From an uncultured Campylobacter sp. (GTDB taxonomy: Bacteria; Campylobacterota; Campylobacteria; Campylobacterales; Campylobacteraceae): DNA of 28,559 nucleotides. The stretch spans positions 1 to 28,559 of the forward strand of contig NZ_CAJPRT010000020.1 in assembly GCF_905373215.1 (NCBI RefSeq), given 5' to 3'. Both the position numbers and the translations under genes were made by a program. A model generated the notes under the pieces. That model was not told the origin of the DNA. It saw only the letters and a program-made list of their open reading frames with translations, and did no database searches. Below, piece after piece: positions 16,077 to 24,585 of this stretch (the stretch's first letter is position 1; every line of letters begins with the position of its first letter).

Positions 16077-18185
16077 ATGAAAAAAATCATTAAAAGAGAC
16101 GGAAGTTTTCAAGAATTTCAATCCTACAAAATAAAAGATGCTATCAAAAAAGCCTATAAAAGCGTTGGTAGCGAGTTTGACGAAAAAGTCTTTAATAATG
16201 TAATGAGCGCGATCGTTTTTAAAGAGAAATTAAGCGTCGAAGATATCCAAGATCTTATCGAGAAAAAGCTCTTCGAAGCGGGCGATTTCGACGTTTTGAA
16301 AAGCTTTATGATCTATCGCCACACACACAAGATGCAGCGTGAGCATATTTTGGGGCTTGAAGAGGATACGACCTATATCAACTGCACTCAGACGGTCAAT
16401 GAATACATCAGCAAGCAGGATTGGCGAATTTTGGCAAATTCCAATACCAGCTACTCAAACGCAGGCCTTATCAATAACACCGCCGGCAAGGTCATCGCAA
16501 ACTACTGGCTCGATAAAATTTACTCTCGAGAGGAGGGTGCAGCGCACCGAAACGGCGACTATCATATCCACGATCTGGACTGCCTTACGGCGTATTGCGC
16601 GGGCTGGAGCTTGCGCGTGCTTCTAAACGAGGGCTTTAACGGCGTGCGCGGCAGGGTCGAGAGCAAGGCGCCGAAGCATTTCCGCGAAGCGCTGTATCAG
16701 ATGGCAAATTTCCTTGGAATTTTACAAAGCGAATGGGCCGGCGCACAGGCGTTTAGCAGCTTTGATACATATCTGGCGCCATACGTTTTCCGCGATAAAT
16801 TAAGCGACGATGAGGTCAAAAAGGCGATTACGAGCTTCGTATTCAACCTAAACGTTCCGGCGCGCTGGGGGCAGAGCCCGTTTACCAACGTCACCATCGA
16901 TATGACCTGCCCGGATGATCTAAAAACGCAGATCCCTACGCATAACAATGAGCATCTATTTAAAAATTTACGCGACGAGGAGCTTTTGGCGGAGGCTAAA
17001 AGGCGCGGCAAGGACTCGCTTGAGGCTTTGACTTACGGCGATTTCGAGCCCGAGATGAATCGCATCGTGATTGCGTTTTACGAGGTTTTAACGACGGGCG
17101 ATAAGTGCGGTCAGCCCTTTACCTTCCCGATTCCTACGGTAAATTTAACGGAGGAGTTTGATTGGGATACTCCTGCGGCCGACGCGGTATTTGAAAACAC
17201 CGCTAAGGTAGGCTCTAGCTATTTTCAAAATTTTATCGGCTCACAATATATCACGAATGAAAAGGGCGAGCGCGTACCCAATCCAAAGGCGTATAAACCT
17301 GGCGCTGTGCGCTCGATGTGCTGCCGCTTGCAGCTCGATCTGCGCGAGCTTCTTAAGCGCGGCGGAGGCCTTTTCGGAAGCGCGGAGATGACGGGAAGTA
17401 TCGGCGTCGTAACGATAAATTTAGCCCGCCTAGGCTATCTGTATAAAAACAACGAAGAAGCGTTGTATACCAGGCTGGATGAGCTTTTGGAGCTTGCCAA
17501 ATCGACGCTTGAGAAGAAGCGAAAATTTGTAACCGAGATGTTCGAGCGCGGCTTGTATCCATATACGAAGCGCTATCTGCCGGGCTTTAACAACCATTTC
17601 AGCACCATTGGCATTAACGGCGCAAACGAGATGATACGAAATTTCAGCGGTAACAAAGAAGATATTACGACGGAATTCGGACGTAAATTTGCCCTTAAAA
17701 TGGTTGAGTATCTGCGTGAGAAGATCCGCTCATTTCAGGAGCAGACTGGAAATTTATATAATCTCGAAGCCACGCCTGCCGAGGGAACTACGTATCGCTT
17801 CGCCAAAGAGGATAAGAAACGCTACGCAGATATCATCCAAGCGGGATTTGATAAAAACATATACTACACCAATTCGACGCAGCTTCCGGCAAATTTCGGA
17901 AGCGATCCGTTCGAGGCGCTGGCGATGCAGGACGAGCTGCAAAGCTCCTATACCGGCGGCACGGTGTTGCATTTGTATATGAAGGAGCGCATCAGCTCGG
18001 CTCAGGCATGCAAACAGCTCGTAAAAAGCGTAGTGCAAAACTACAAACTTCCTTATATCACGATTACGCCGATTTTCAGCGTCTGCCATAAGCACGGCTA
18101 CATCAGCGGCGAGCATGAATACTGCCCGAAATGCGACGAGGAGCTACTCGCGGAATATAAGGCCAAGCAGAGCAAGGGCGCCTAA
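16077..18185 (+). CDS. nrdD: Anaerobic (class III) ribonucleoside-triphosphate reductase, lacking its glycyl-radical tail
   Basis: NrdD reduces ribonucleoside triphosphates to deoxy forms without oxygen. Residues ~1-90 are an ATP-cone (KRDGSFQEFQSYKI, then IYRHTHKMQR). The 10-stranded barrel follows with NCTQTVNEY, SNAGLINNTAGK, NGDYHIHDLD, GQPFTFPIPT and MCCRLQLDLREL. The C-terminus has the zinc-binding pair: CHKHG and CPKC around residues 670-686. It then stops, whereas full-length NrdD continues into an RVxGYL glycyl-radical motif. That motif is in the next small gene, 39 bp on. I chose the ATG at 16077 (GGGGTG upstream), giving 702 aa; a GTG two codons earlier has no spacing to a ribosome site. 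Confidence 0.95.
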   Translation: MKKIIKRDGSFQEFQSYKIKDAIKKAYKSVGSEFDEKVFNNVMSAIVFKEKLSVEDIQDLIEKKLFEAGDFDVLKSFMIYRHTHKMQREHILGLEEDTTYINCTQTVNEYISKQDWRILANSNTSYSNAGLINNTAGKVIANYWLDKIYSREEGAAHRNGDYHIHDLDCLTAYCAGWSLRVLLNEGFNGVRGRVESKAPKHFREALYQMANFLGILQSEWAGAQAFSSFDTYLAPYVFRDKLSDDEVKKAITSFVFNLNVPARWGQSPFTNVTIDMTCPDDLKTQIPTHNNEHLFKNLRDEELLAEAKRRGKDSLEALTYGDFEPEMNRIVIAFYEVLTTGDKCGQPFTFPIPTVNLTEEFDWDTPAADAVFENTAKVGSSYFQNFIGSQYITNEKGERVPNPKAYKPGAVRSMCCRLQLDLRELLKRGGGLFGSAEMTGSIGVVTINLARLGYLYKNNEEALYTRLDELLELAKSTLEKKRKFVTEMFERGLYPYTKRYLPGFNNHFSTIGINGANEMIRNFSGNKEDITTEFGRKFALKMVEYLREKIRSFQEQTGNLYNLEATPAEGTTYRFAKEDKKRYADIIQAGFDKNIYYTNSTQLPANFGSDPFEALAMQDELQSSYTGGTVLHLYMKERISSAQACKQLVKSVVQNYKLPYITITPIFSVCHKHGYISGEHEYCPKCDEELLAEYKAKQSKGA

Positions 18186-18224
18186 ATAGCGATTTAAATT
18201 TTAATCTTAATGAAAGGATGGAGA

Positions 18225-18389
18225 ATGGAATTTCCAAAAGAGTTAGAAGCAAAACGCACAAAATGCGTCGTTTACACAAGAGTAATGGGCTATTTGCGCC
18301 CAGTAGAGAGCTTTAATATCGGAAAGAAGGGCGAACACAAAGAGCGCGTCTTTTTTGAAGAGAAAAAAGACAAAAAGCAGATCGCCTAG
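18225..18389 (+). CDS. Stand-alone glycyl-radical peptide, the missing C-terminus of NrdD
   Basis: A 54-aa frame with its own ATG and ribosome site (AAAGGATGGAG just upstream). Its centre, TRVMGYLRPVESFNIGKKGE, matches the C-terminal glycyl-radical segment of class III reductases (RVxGYL...NxGK), with Gly22 as the radical residue and a basic/acidic tail. It lies between nrdD, which lacks this segment, and the activase gene nrdG (17 bp downstream). The likely role is to dock into the NrdD barrel as a separate subunit, comparable in principle to YfiD (GrcA) for pyruvate formate-lyase. The reading frame relative to nrdD, the stop codon and the separate ribosome site argue for a true split rather than a single-base error. 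Confidence 0.85.
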   Translation: MEFPKELEAKRTKCVVYTRVMGYLRPVESFNIGKKGEHKERVFFEEKKDKKQIA

Positions 18390-18406
18390 TCGCCGCTACC
18401 GGCTAA

Positions 18407-19129
18407 ATGCAACAAACGCATACGAAGCCGCCGCAAGCCTTAAACCTGCATAACGCGCAGATTTACGAGATCACGCCGTTTACGATGCTTGATTTTGCCG
18501 ATCACATCGCCGCGATTGCGTGGTTTTGCGGCTGCAATATGCGTTGCAATTACTGCTACAACCCACAAATCGTTACTTCACGGGGTAAAATTTCAAACGA
18601 AGAGTTTCTGCGTTTTTTGGATGCGCGCGCAGGCAAGCTTCAGGGCATCGTATTTAGCGGCGGCGAATGCACCTGTGCGAGCGATTTTATCCCGCTGGCG
18701 CACGAAGTTAAGCGGCGCGGCTTTTTGCTCAAGGTCGACACCAACGGCTCGAATCCGCAAAAGATCGAAGAGGCGCTAAGCTTGGGGCTAATCGATTATA
18801 TCGCGCTTGATTTTAAGGCGCCGCGGCAGGATTTTGAGCTCATCACGAAATCAAGCTTATACGATAAATTTCTACAAACTCTTAGGTTTTTGCTGCGGCT
18901 AAATTTTAAATTTGAGGTGCGCACGACCGTGCATGCCGATTTTTTAAATGAAGCAAAGATCGAGCGGATGGCGCAAATTCTATACAGCGAGGGCTACCGC
19001 GGCGTCTATTATCTGCAAAACTTCCTGCCTACCGGCGATAATTTCGGCAATTTAAGCGCACCGCTTGCGAGCTTCGATCCGAGCAAAATCCGCACCGATC
19101 TAAAGATAGAACTTCGAAATTTTGATTAA
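18407..19129 (+). CDS. nrdG: Anaerobic ribonucleotide reductase activating protein (radical SAM)
   Basis: A 240-aa radical-SAM enzyme that installs the glycyl radical on the class III reductase. The [4Fe-4S] cluster motif CxxxCxxC is Cys43-Asn-Met-Arg-Cys47-Asn-Tyr-Cys50. FSGGEC near residue 95 is the AdoMet-contacting GGE motif, and LKVDTNG, YIALDFKAP and VRTTVH follow as in this family. It is the third gene of the nrdD unit, 17 bp after the glycyl-radical peptide. The substrate here should therefore be the small peptide in complex with NrdD. The ATG at 18407 has only a weak upstream ribosome site, so translational coupling is possible. Confidence 0.93.
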   Translation: MQQTHTKPPQALNLHNAQIYEITPFTMLDFADHIAAIAWFCGCNMRCNYCYNPQIVTSRGKISNEEFLRFLDARAGKLQGIVFSGGECTCASDFIPLAHEVKRRGFLLKVDTNGSNPQKIEEALSLGLIDYIALDFKAPRQDFELITKSSLYDKFLQTLRFLLRLNFKFEVRTTVHADFLNEAKIERMAQILYSEGYRGVYYLQNFLPTGDNFGNLSAPLASFDPSKIRTDLKIELRNFD

Positions 19130-19461
19130 ATTTGCGCTGTCGCGCGCGTCTTGCCGCGATGAATGCGATGAAATTTTAATTTAGCGTATTTATCTAGCGC
19201 GCATTGTCCGGCGTATATTGTGCCGCGATAAATTTCGCCTTACGGGAAGCTTTAAAAATTTATCTTGCCGCCGCTTGCTATGTTTAAATTCCACTCCGCT
19301 TGCGGCGTAAAATTATATGTTTATCAAGAGCTTTAAATTTATACCGCGCAGATTTAGTTCCCCGTAAAATTTCACGCCGCGTAGCCATTGCTGCTTCAAA
19401 ACAAAAGGTAAATTTAGCTTGCTTTGGCTAAAATACGCCGAAATTTTGAAAAAGGCAAAAA
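19130..19461 (+). other. nrdG-nrdB gap, no gene, with a promoter near its end
   Basis: 332 bp of AAATTT- and GCCGC-type words with no credible open frame. Near the right end, TTGGCTAAAATAC gives a TAAAAT box at 19429-19434, about 28 nt before the nrdB start. The aerobic reductase gene is therefore probably transcribed separately from nrdD-nrdG. Confidence 0.5.
19429..19434 (+). promoter_or_regulatory. Predicted -10 box of nrdB
   Basis: TAAAAT in the context GGCTAAAATAC, with AAAAAGG and the nrdB ATG following at suitable distance. No -35 is evident. Confidence 0.4.
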
Positions 19462-20484
19462 ATGGATAGAAAAAAAATCTACAACCCCTTCTCCGACGAG
19501 ACGCTTACCGATCGCAAGATCTTCGGCGGCAATCCGCAGGGAATTTTAAATTTTACCAAGGCAAAATATCAATGGGCGCTGAAGCTTTGGGATCTGATGG
19601 AGGCCAACACCTGGTTTCCTAAAGAGGTCGATACCACGGACGACGTGCGCGATTATAACTTCAATCTTACAAGCGCCGAGAAGCGGATGTACGATCTCGT
19701 GTGGAGCCAGCTGATATCGATGGATAGCTTTCAGACCAACAATCTCGCCGATAATATCAACCCTTATATCACGGCTCCGGAGATCAACGCCGTGCTCGCG
19801 CGCCAAGCCTATGAGGAGGCCAACCACAGCAAATCCTACGCCGTCATGGTCGAGGCGATCTGTGAAAATACCGATCTGATTTACGAGATGGAGAAGCACG
19901 ACGATATGCTCCGCAGGAAAAACGACTACATCTCAAGCGTCTATGAGGAGCTTGCGGGCGAAGTTAGCGACGATAAGCTGCTGCTAGCGATGGTGGCGAA
20001 TCAAATTTTAGAGGGGATCTACTTCTACAGCGGCTTTACCTCGATCTATGCGCTCGCGCGCGCGGGCAAGATGCTAGGTAGCGCGCAGATGATCCGCTTC
20101 ATACAGCGCGACGAGATCACGCATCTGCTGCTATTTCAAAACATGATAAATTCCGTCCGCAAAGAGCGCGCCGATCTGTTTAATAAGCGCAACGTGGATA
20201 AAATTTACGAGATGTTCGAAACGGCGGGAAACTTAGAGATCGATTGGGGTAAATACATCACAGATAATCAAATCATGGGCTTTACGGACGACATCATCGA
20301 AGAATACATCCACTACCTAGTCGATCAGCGCCTACTCGCCATCGGGCTTGAGAAGCGATACGGCGCGAAACACCCGATAAAATGGGTCGATGATTTTTCT
20401 AAATTTAATGATCAAAAGAGCAACTTTTTCGAGAGCAAGGTCACGAACTACAGCAAAGGAAGCTTGAGTTTCGATGATTTTTAG
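19462..20484 (+). CDS. nrdB: Class Ia ribonucleotide reductase small (beta) subunit
   Basis: A 340-aa R2 protein that holds the oxygen-dependent di-iron tyrosyl radical. The ligand set is complete: Asp88 (MDSF), Glu119 and His122 (EEANHSKSY), Glu184 (LEGIYFY), Glu218 and His221 (RDEITHL). Radical Tyr126 is at the standard spacing. The C-terminus ends in acidic/aromatic residues (SFDDF), the tail that docks on NrdA. NrdA is not in the window, which is usual when nrdA and nrdB are unlinked. Together with nrdD-nrdG it shows dNTP supply both with and without oxygen. AAAAAGG precedes the ATG. Confidence 0.96.
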   Translation: MDRKKIYNPFSDETLTDRKIFGGNPQGILNFTKAKYQWALKLWDLMEANTWFPKEVDTTDDVRDYNFNLTSAEKRMYDLVWSQLISMDSFQTNNLADNINPYITAPEINAVLARQAYEEANHSKSYAVMVEAICENTDLIYEMEKHDDMLRRKNDYISSVYEELAGEVSDDKLLLAMVANQILEGIYFYSGFTSIYALARAGKMLGSAQMIRFIQRDEITHLLLFQNMINSVRKERADLFNKRNVDKIYEMFETAGNLEIDWGKYITDNQIMGFTDDIIEEYIHYLVDQRLLAIGLEKRYGAKHPIKWVDDFSKFNDQKSNFFESKVTNYSKGSLSFDDF

Positions 20485-20763
20485 CAGATTTTACGGTTTG
20501 AAATTTTGCTCCGCCTCATCGCGGCACGGATACTTTGCGGATACTTGTTCGGCGCGGCACGGACGTGCGATAAGCGCAAAAAGCGTATTAGCTGCAAAAT
20601 TTTTAAAATTTAGCCGCGCTATGTATTTAAAAAACGCAGCTCATGCTCTTTTGGCACGGGGTGGACTTTCGGGAATTTTTAAAAATTTTAGCGGCTCCGA
20701 ATTTAAACAGAGCAGAAACTTTCGTGGCTTTAAATTTAACGTCTGGTCGGGCGGGAGTGTGTC

Positions 20764-21399
20764 ATGGTCTCGCTAGAGCGGCTTCGCTGCGAAAAGATGG
20801 CGAATGACATCGCCGAGCAGGTTAGCTTAAATCCGGCGCTTTTTGAGGCGTTTTGCAGCGTCGCTAGAAGCGAGTTTGCCCCGCTGGGCGCGCACGCTTT
20901 CAGCCTTAACGCGCAGCCCATTTTAGCCAGCCAGTGGATCAGCTCGCCGCTGACGGTCGCGCGCATGACGATGGCGCTAAGCGTCGATCCGAAGGTCGAG
21001 AAAATTTTAGAGATCGGCTGCGGCAGCGGCTATCAAGCGGCGATTTTAAGTAGGATGGTTCACCGCGTCTTTGCCGTCGAGCGCGTCGAGCGGCTGGTGG
21101 GCGAGGCGAAAAGGCACTTTGCAAATCTCGGGATTTCAAACATCAGCCTGCGTCACGACGACGGCAATGCCGGGTGGAAAAATTTCGCCCCTTTCGATAG
21201 GATCTTGCTCTCCGCATGCGCCGAGCGGATCGACGAGCGGCTGTTTGTGCAGCTGGCAATCGGCGGAATTTTGGTCGCTCCGATGAATAGAGGCGGCTCG
21301 CAAAAGATAGTTAGATTTAGTAAAATTTCGCCGAGCGAGATCAAGGAAGAGGAGCTCGGCGCCTGCGAATTCGTCCCGCTGGTGCAGGGTCGCGGATAG
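20764..21399 (+). CDS. pcm: Protein-L-isoaspartate O-methyltransferase
   Basis: A 211-aa cytoplasmic repair enzyme that methylates isoaspartyl residues of aged proteins using AdoMet. The pattern is typical: MANDI near the start, SQWISSPLTVARM (56-68) contacting the substrate, motif I ILEIGCGSGYQAAIL (81-95), VFAVER, and GGILVAPM. The ATG at 20764 follows GGGAG at 6 nt. The 279 bp before it after nrdB hold AAATTT words but no gene. The nrdB-pcm pairing is also seen in Helicobacter pylori, which supports conserved neighbourhood. Confidence 0.94.
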   Translation: MVSLERLRCEKMANDIAEQVSLNPALFEAFCSVARSEFAPLGAHAFSLNAQPILASQWISSPLTVARMTMALSVDPKVEKILEIGCGSGYQAAILSRMVHRVFAVERVERLVGEAKRHFANLGISNISLRHDDGNAGWKNFAPFDRILLSACAERIDERLFVQLAIGGILVAPMNRGGSQKIVRFSKISPSEIKEEELGACEFVPLVQGRG

Positions 21400-21519
21400 A
21401 TCTAGCGCGCAGTAAATTTTAAAATTTCCTACCGCCTCCTAGCGCGTAAATTTAATAAAATTTGCTTTCGCACTCCGTCGCGAGATCAGAGTTTTATTAA
21501 TTATTTATTTAAATTCAAG

Positions 21520-21525
21520 TACAAT
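21520..21525 (+). promoter_or_regulatory. Predicted -10 box of the McrB-like ATPase gene
   Basis: TACAAT in AAGTACAATACAC, preceded by a strongly AT-rich tract (TTTTATTAATTATTTATTTAAATT), as is common for epsilonproteobacterial promoters. About 30 nt separate it from the ATG at 21555, with AAGGATGAG between. Confidence 0.45.
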
Positions 21526-21554
21526 ACACAATTTTAATCTTTCAAGGATGAGTC

Positions 21555-23357
21555 ATGCAAGATTTTAGCAAGGAAAAGATCGAGTCGCTGGTCGCCAGCT
21601 GGAAAAATCACAACAAAAACCAATTCTGGCTTAAAAAACAAACCGCAATTTCAAAGTATTTAGGCGAGATAAAGCGCTGCCTCGCAAGCTTTGATGAGAC
21701 CGAGAACGAGTTTTTGCAAACTTTATATATAAATCTCAGCGACGGCAATCTTAGAAGTTGCAAAATTTTATCTTTGGGCGAGAAGTTCGCGCACGCCGAG
21801 TATTTCTTTATGGATCAGTTTTTTGATTCCAATATCAGCGCGTTTTATTACGATTTCGCTTTTAAAGACCGCATCGTCGGCAAAAAGGAGCTGTTTCCTA
21901 AAAATGCCGTAAAAAGCGTAGATAGCGCGCTTAGCGGCGAGGACAAAAACATCGTCTCGCTTTATATTTTCATCGAGAATATCGTCAAAAATTTCAATAG
22001 CTATTCGCAGGAGCGCACCGCGCGCGATATTTTTAAACAAAAGCTAGTCAATTTCTACGACGAGCTTTACAGGCTTCTTACGGCGGTGGACAGCGCTTTG
22101 GCGATCGATTTTTTCGACGTCGCGCTGCATAATCAGCCCTTCGTGCTGATGGAATTTTTAAAATCCGCGATAAATGCCGATAATTTCTATCTGATCGATA
22201 GCTACTTAAGCGACGACGGGATGCTAAATTTAGGACTTGCCGAGGACGGCGATTTCGCGCAAATTTCGCGCGAAAAGCTCTATCTGCTAGCTAGCATATT
22301 TGCGCAGTGCAACGATGAGTTTCCGACGCTCGTTTATCGCGATGAAACCGCGCAAATTCTAAGCTTGCTTTACGACGAAAAGGTTGAAATTTTCGAAGAA
22401 TTTTACGAAGTAAGTTCGCGATTTATCGCAGAATTTACCCCGTATCCGCAGGATGTCGTTGGCGCGGCTAGGATCGTGTACTCCTCGCTATTTTTTGAAT
22501 ACGTCAAAAACTACAAAAGCGAAGAGGTCGCGAAAAATACGATATTTTACGGTGCGATCGGTACCGGCAAAACTCGCAGGCTGCGATCTTTGATCACCGA
22601 AAAGAAGCTCGCGACAAAAAATTTCCGCTACGTTTGCCTGCACGAAGGCTTTGAATACCGCGATTTTATAGACGGATTTTACGGCGAAAGTTTCATCAAT
22701 GGCGAGTTTAAGGCGCTGTGCAAAGAGGCGCTAAACGATCCGAAGGGCGAGTATTATTTTCTGATCGACAATGCAGGTGCTGCGAGCTTGGATAAAATTT
22801 TAGGCGAGGCTGCGGTGCTTTTGGATCGCCGCTACGACGAGAATGATAAGCTTTCGCTGATCCGCACGAAAAATTCCCACGTAATCGACGGCTTTGAAGA
22901 GGGCGAAAAAGCGCGCGCTAGCGTCGTTTTAAAGGACGGCCACTCACATTTCGCGGTGCCTAAAAATTTATACGTCCTATGCACTCTAAATGAGTACAAA
23001 TGCGTTTCGCCGTCGATTGCAAAGGCGTTTAGATGGATCAGATGCGAGTGCGATTACGGCGCGCTTGAGGATTATTTAAGAGATCGCGAGATCGTAAATG
23101 CAAGCGCGGTCGTTGCGGTTTGCAAGGCGCTGAATAAATTTATCGCCGATGAGGCAAAGGCCCTCGGTGCTATCGGGCACGGCGTATTTATGGGGCTAGC
23201 GCGCTATCAAAACAATGCGCAGATCATGCAAGAGGGGCTAAGCGGCTTTTTCGCCGAGGTGCTTGAGCCGATCTTTAGGTGCGCGTCAAGCGGCGAAGAT
23301 ACCGCTACGAACCTTGGCGAGCGTATCGCAGAAGCTAAGGGCGTGTTTAAATTTTAA
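21555..23357 (+). CDS. Orphan McrB-like AAA+ ATPase with altered Walker B
   Basis: A 600-aa protein. Residues 1-~325 are alpha-helical, rich in Phe, Tyr and Asp, with no family I recognise. Residues ~326-600 are an AAA+ module of the McrB subfamily: Walker A GAIGTGKT (333-340), HEGFEYRDFIDGF (363-375) matching the McrB HPSYSYEDFxEG motif, Walker B FLIDNAGAASLDKILGE (402-418), sensor-like LCTLNE (475-480), and IGHGVFMGL (540-548) near the end. McrB proteins usually read DEINRAN at Walker B. Here catalytic Glu is Asn and the signature residues are replaced, so ATP hydrolysis may be weak or absent. No McrC or other nuclease gene is adjacent; it sits alone between pcm and moaE. It could be a regulator, a remodeller or a defence remnant. 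Confidence 0.75.
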   Translation: MQDFSKEKIESLVASWKNHNKNQFWLKKQTAISKYLGEIKRCLASFDETENEFLQTLYINLSDGNLRSCKILSLGEKFAHAEYFFMDQFFDSNISAFYYDFAFKDRIVGKKELFPKNAVKSVDSALSGEDKNIVSLYIFIENIVKNFNSYSQERTARDIFKQKLVNFYDELYRLLTAVDSALAIDFFDVALHNQPFVLMEFLKSAINADNFYLIDSYLSDDGMLNLGLAEDGDFAQISREKLYLLASIFAQCNDEFPTLVYRDETAQILSLLYDEKVEIFEEFYEVSSRFIAEFTPYPQDVVGAARIVYSSLFFEYVKNYKSEEVAKNTIFYGAIGTGKTRRLRSLITEKKLATKNFRYVCLHEGFEYRDFIDGFYGESFINGEFKALCKEALNDPKGEYYFLIDNAGAASLDKILGEAAVLLDRRYDENDKLSLIRTKNSHVIDGFEEGEKARASVVLKDGHSHFAVPKNLYVLCTLNEYKCVSPSIAKAFRWIRCECDYGALEDYLRDREIVNASAVVAVCKALNKFIADEAKALGAIGHGVFMGLARYQNNAQIMQEGLSGFFAEVLEPIFRCASSGEDTATNLGERIAEAKGVFKF

Positions 23358-23766
23358 CCGCCGCTTAGCAGGAATGGTTATTTGTTATGAAATTTTAAAA
23401 TTTCATAGCATTGTGCTTCACTTGCGCTTAGATATACGGCGGTGAAATTTGGGTTTTAAATTTGGCAAGAGTTTGCGCGGCGCTATTTTATTTGCGACGC
23501 TCCGTAGCAATGTCGATCTATTAAATCGATATAAATTTAGACTTGAAATTTTAGTTCTCGCCGCCATACTTATCGGGCGCGTGGAGTTAGAGTAAAATTT
23601 TGAGCTTTAAATTTAGCCTCAGCCACTAAATTTACACAAATTTTTATTTTAAAATTCCCGCGATATTTTATATACGGAATTTTGCTTGTCGGCGCAATCG
23701 CCGTTTTGATTAAATTTGATTGAATTGAAGTGGGTCTATAAATTTAAGCGACGCATGCTTTTAAAT
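23358..23766. other. Gap between convergent genes with a 22-bp palindrome
   Basis: 409 bp without a credible gene, separating the ends of the ATPase and moaE genes. It is rich in AAATTT words and includes a perfect 22-bp palindrome (23386-23407) 29 bp after the ATPase stop. No GC-stem plus T-tract terminator is obvious. Confidence 0.5.
23386..23407. repeat. Perfect 22-bp palindrome without loop
   Basis: The sequence reads TATGAAATTTT followed by its exact reverse complement. It is the longest loop-free palindrome I noticed. It may be a by-product of AAATTT-word density or a protein site; as RNA it could help end the ATPase transcript. Confidence 0.6.
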
Positions 23767-24261
23767 TTAGCCCAAAAGCCCCGCGCCTTTTACTCTGTGC
23801 GAGCGATCCGCCGCGTAGATCCTCTTCCCGCCTACTACTTTGCCGCCCTTTACGTCGTATTTCCAGATCGGCGCGGCCGCCTTGAAATCCTCCACAAACT
23901 CGTTTATTAGCGCCAGAGCGACCTTGCGCTGCGGGCTTACGACGCCTGCTACGTAGGAGCTTTCGTGGATCGGCACATCCCCGTTTGCATGTGCAAAAAG
24001 AACGAATGCGCCCTGTGCCGCAGCCTTTTGCTGCCACGCTTCAAACCAAGTCCGCAAAATCGGCTCGTATATATCGAAGCTAAGCGCGCAGATGCCGCCC
24101 TCTTCGCGCACGATGCCTACGAAAGTAATGAACGCGCCGCAATTTGCGTCTTTAAATTTAGCGTACCAGCGCGATAAAATCGCGTTCACATCTAAGCTGC
24201 CCTCATAAATTTCAGGCTTGATCCCGCTTAAAATTTCCGGATTAAATTTAGCCTCGCTCAT
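23767..24261 (-). CDS. moaE: Molybdopterin synthase catalytic subunit
   Basis: A 164-aa MoaE. With MoaD thiocarboxylate it converts cyclic pyranopterin monophosphate to molybdopterin. Family features are GAFITFVGIVRE (43-54), LSFDIYEP, HANGDVPIHESSYVAGVVSPQRK, and AAPIWKYDV (134-142) with the conserved Lys of the PIWK motif. The family's first HR pair is HA here. The ATG at 24261 follows AGGAGG. It lies 15 bp downstream of moaD. The cofactor is needed by formate dehydrogenase, whose membrane subunit is encoded nearby. Confidence 0.95.
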   Translation of the reverse strand: MSEAKFNPEILSGIKPEIYEGSLDVNAILSRWYAKFKDANCGAFITFVGIVREEGGICALSFDIYEPILRTWFEAWQQKAAAQGAFVLFAHANGDVPIHESSYVAGVVSPQRKVALALINEFVEDFKAAAPIWKYDVKGGKVVGGKRIYAADRSHRVKGAGLLG

Positions 24262-24276
24262 CGCCGCCTCCTAAGC

Positions 24277-24498
24277 TTAGCCGCCGCAAACGGGAGGCAG
24301 AAGGCTCACGCGATCGCCGGATTTGAGCGCAAAATTCGCATCATAAATCATCTTATCGTTTACCGCTACGGCGCAGTTTGCGAGCCACTCCCGCAGACTT
24401 TCGTCCTTTTGCAGCTCCGCTTTTACCTCTTGCAAGGAGTTTGCGTTTAGGTGCAGGGGCTCGCGCCCGATCGGCCCTAAAAATTCTATCTCTACCAT
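24277..24498 (-). CDS. moaD: Molybdopterin synthase small subunit
   Basis: A 73-aa beta-grasp protein ending in the required Gly-Gly (LPPVCGG), which is adenylated and thiocarboxylated and donates sulfur to MoaE. It has the family pattern VEIEFLGPIGRE, CAVAVNDKMI and LKSGDRVSLLPP. AAAGGAT precedes the ATG at 24498. First gene of the moaD-moaE unit, divergent from nspC with only 87 bp between starts. Confidence 0.95.
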   Translation of the reverse strand: MVEIEFLGPIGREPLHLNANSLQEVKAELQKDESLREWLANCAVAVNDKMIYDANFALKSGDRVSLLPPVCGG

Positions 24499-24552
24499 TT
24501 TTATCCTTTTTTAAAAATTGGGCGATTTTAACCAAAAATTCATAAAATTTTA

Positions 24553-24558
24553 TATAAT
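24553..24558 (+). promoter_or_regulatory. Predicted -10 box of nspC
   Basis: TATAAT in TTTTATATAATTGCC, about 27 nt before the nspC ATG, with GAGGAAAAAC as ribosome site. The moaD promoter must lie in the same 87-bp gap; TAAAAT on the minus strand near 24525-24530 is a candidate. Confidence 0.55.
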
Positions 24559-24585
24559 TGCCTAAAAATTTAATGAGGAAAAACG

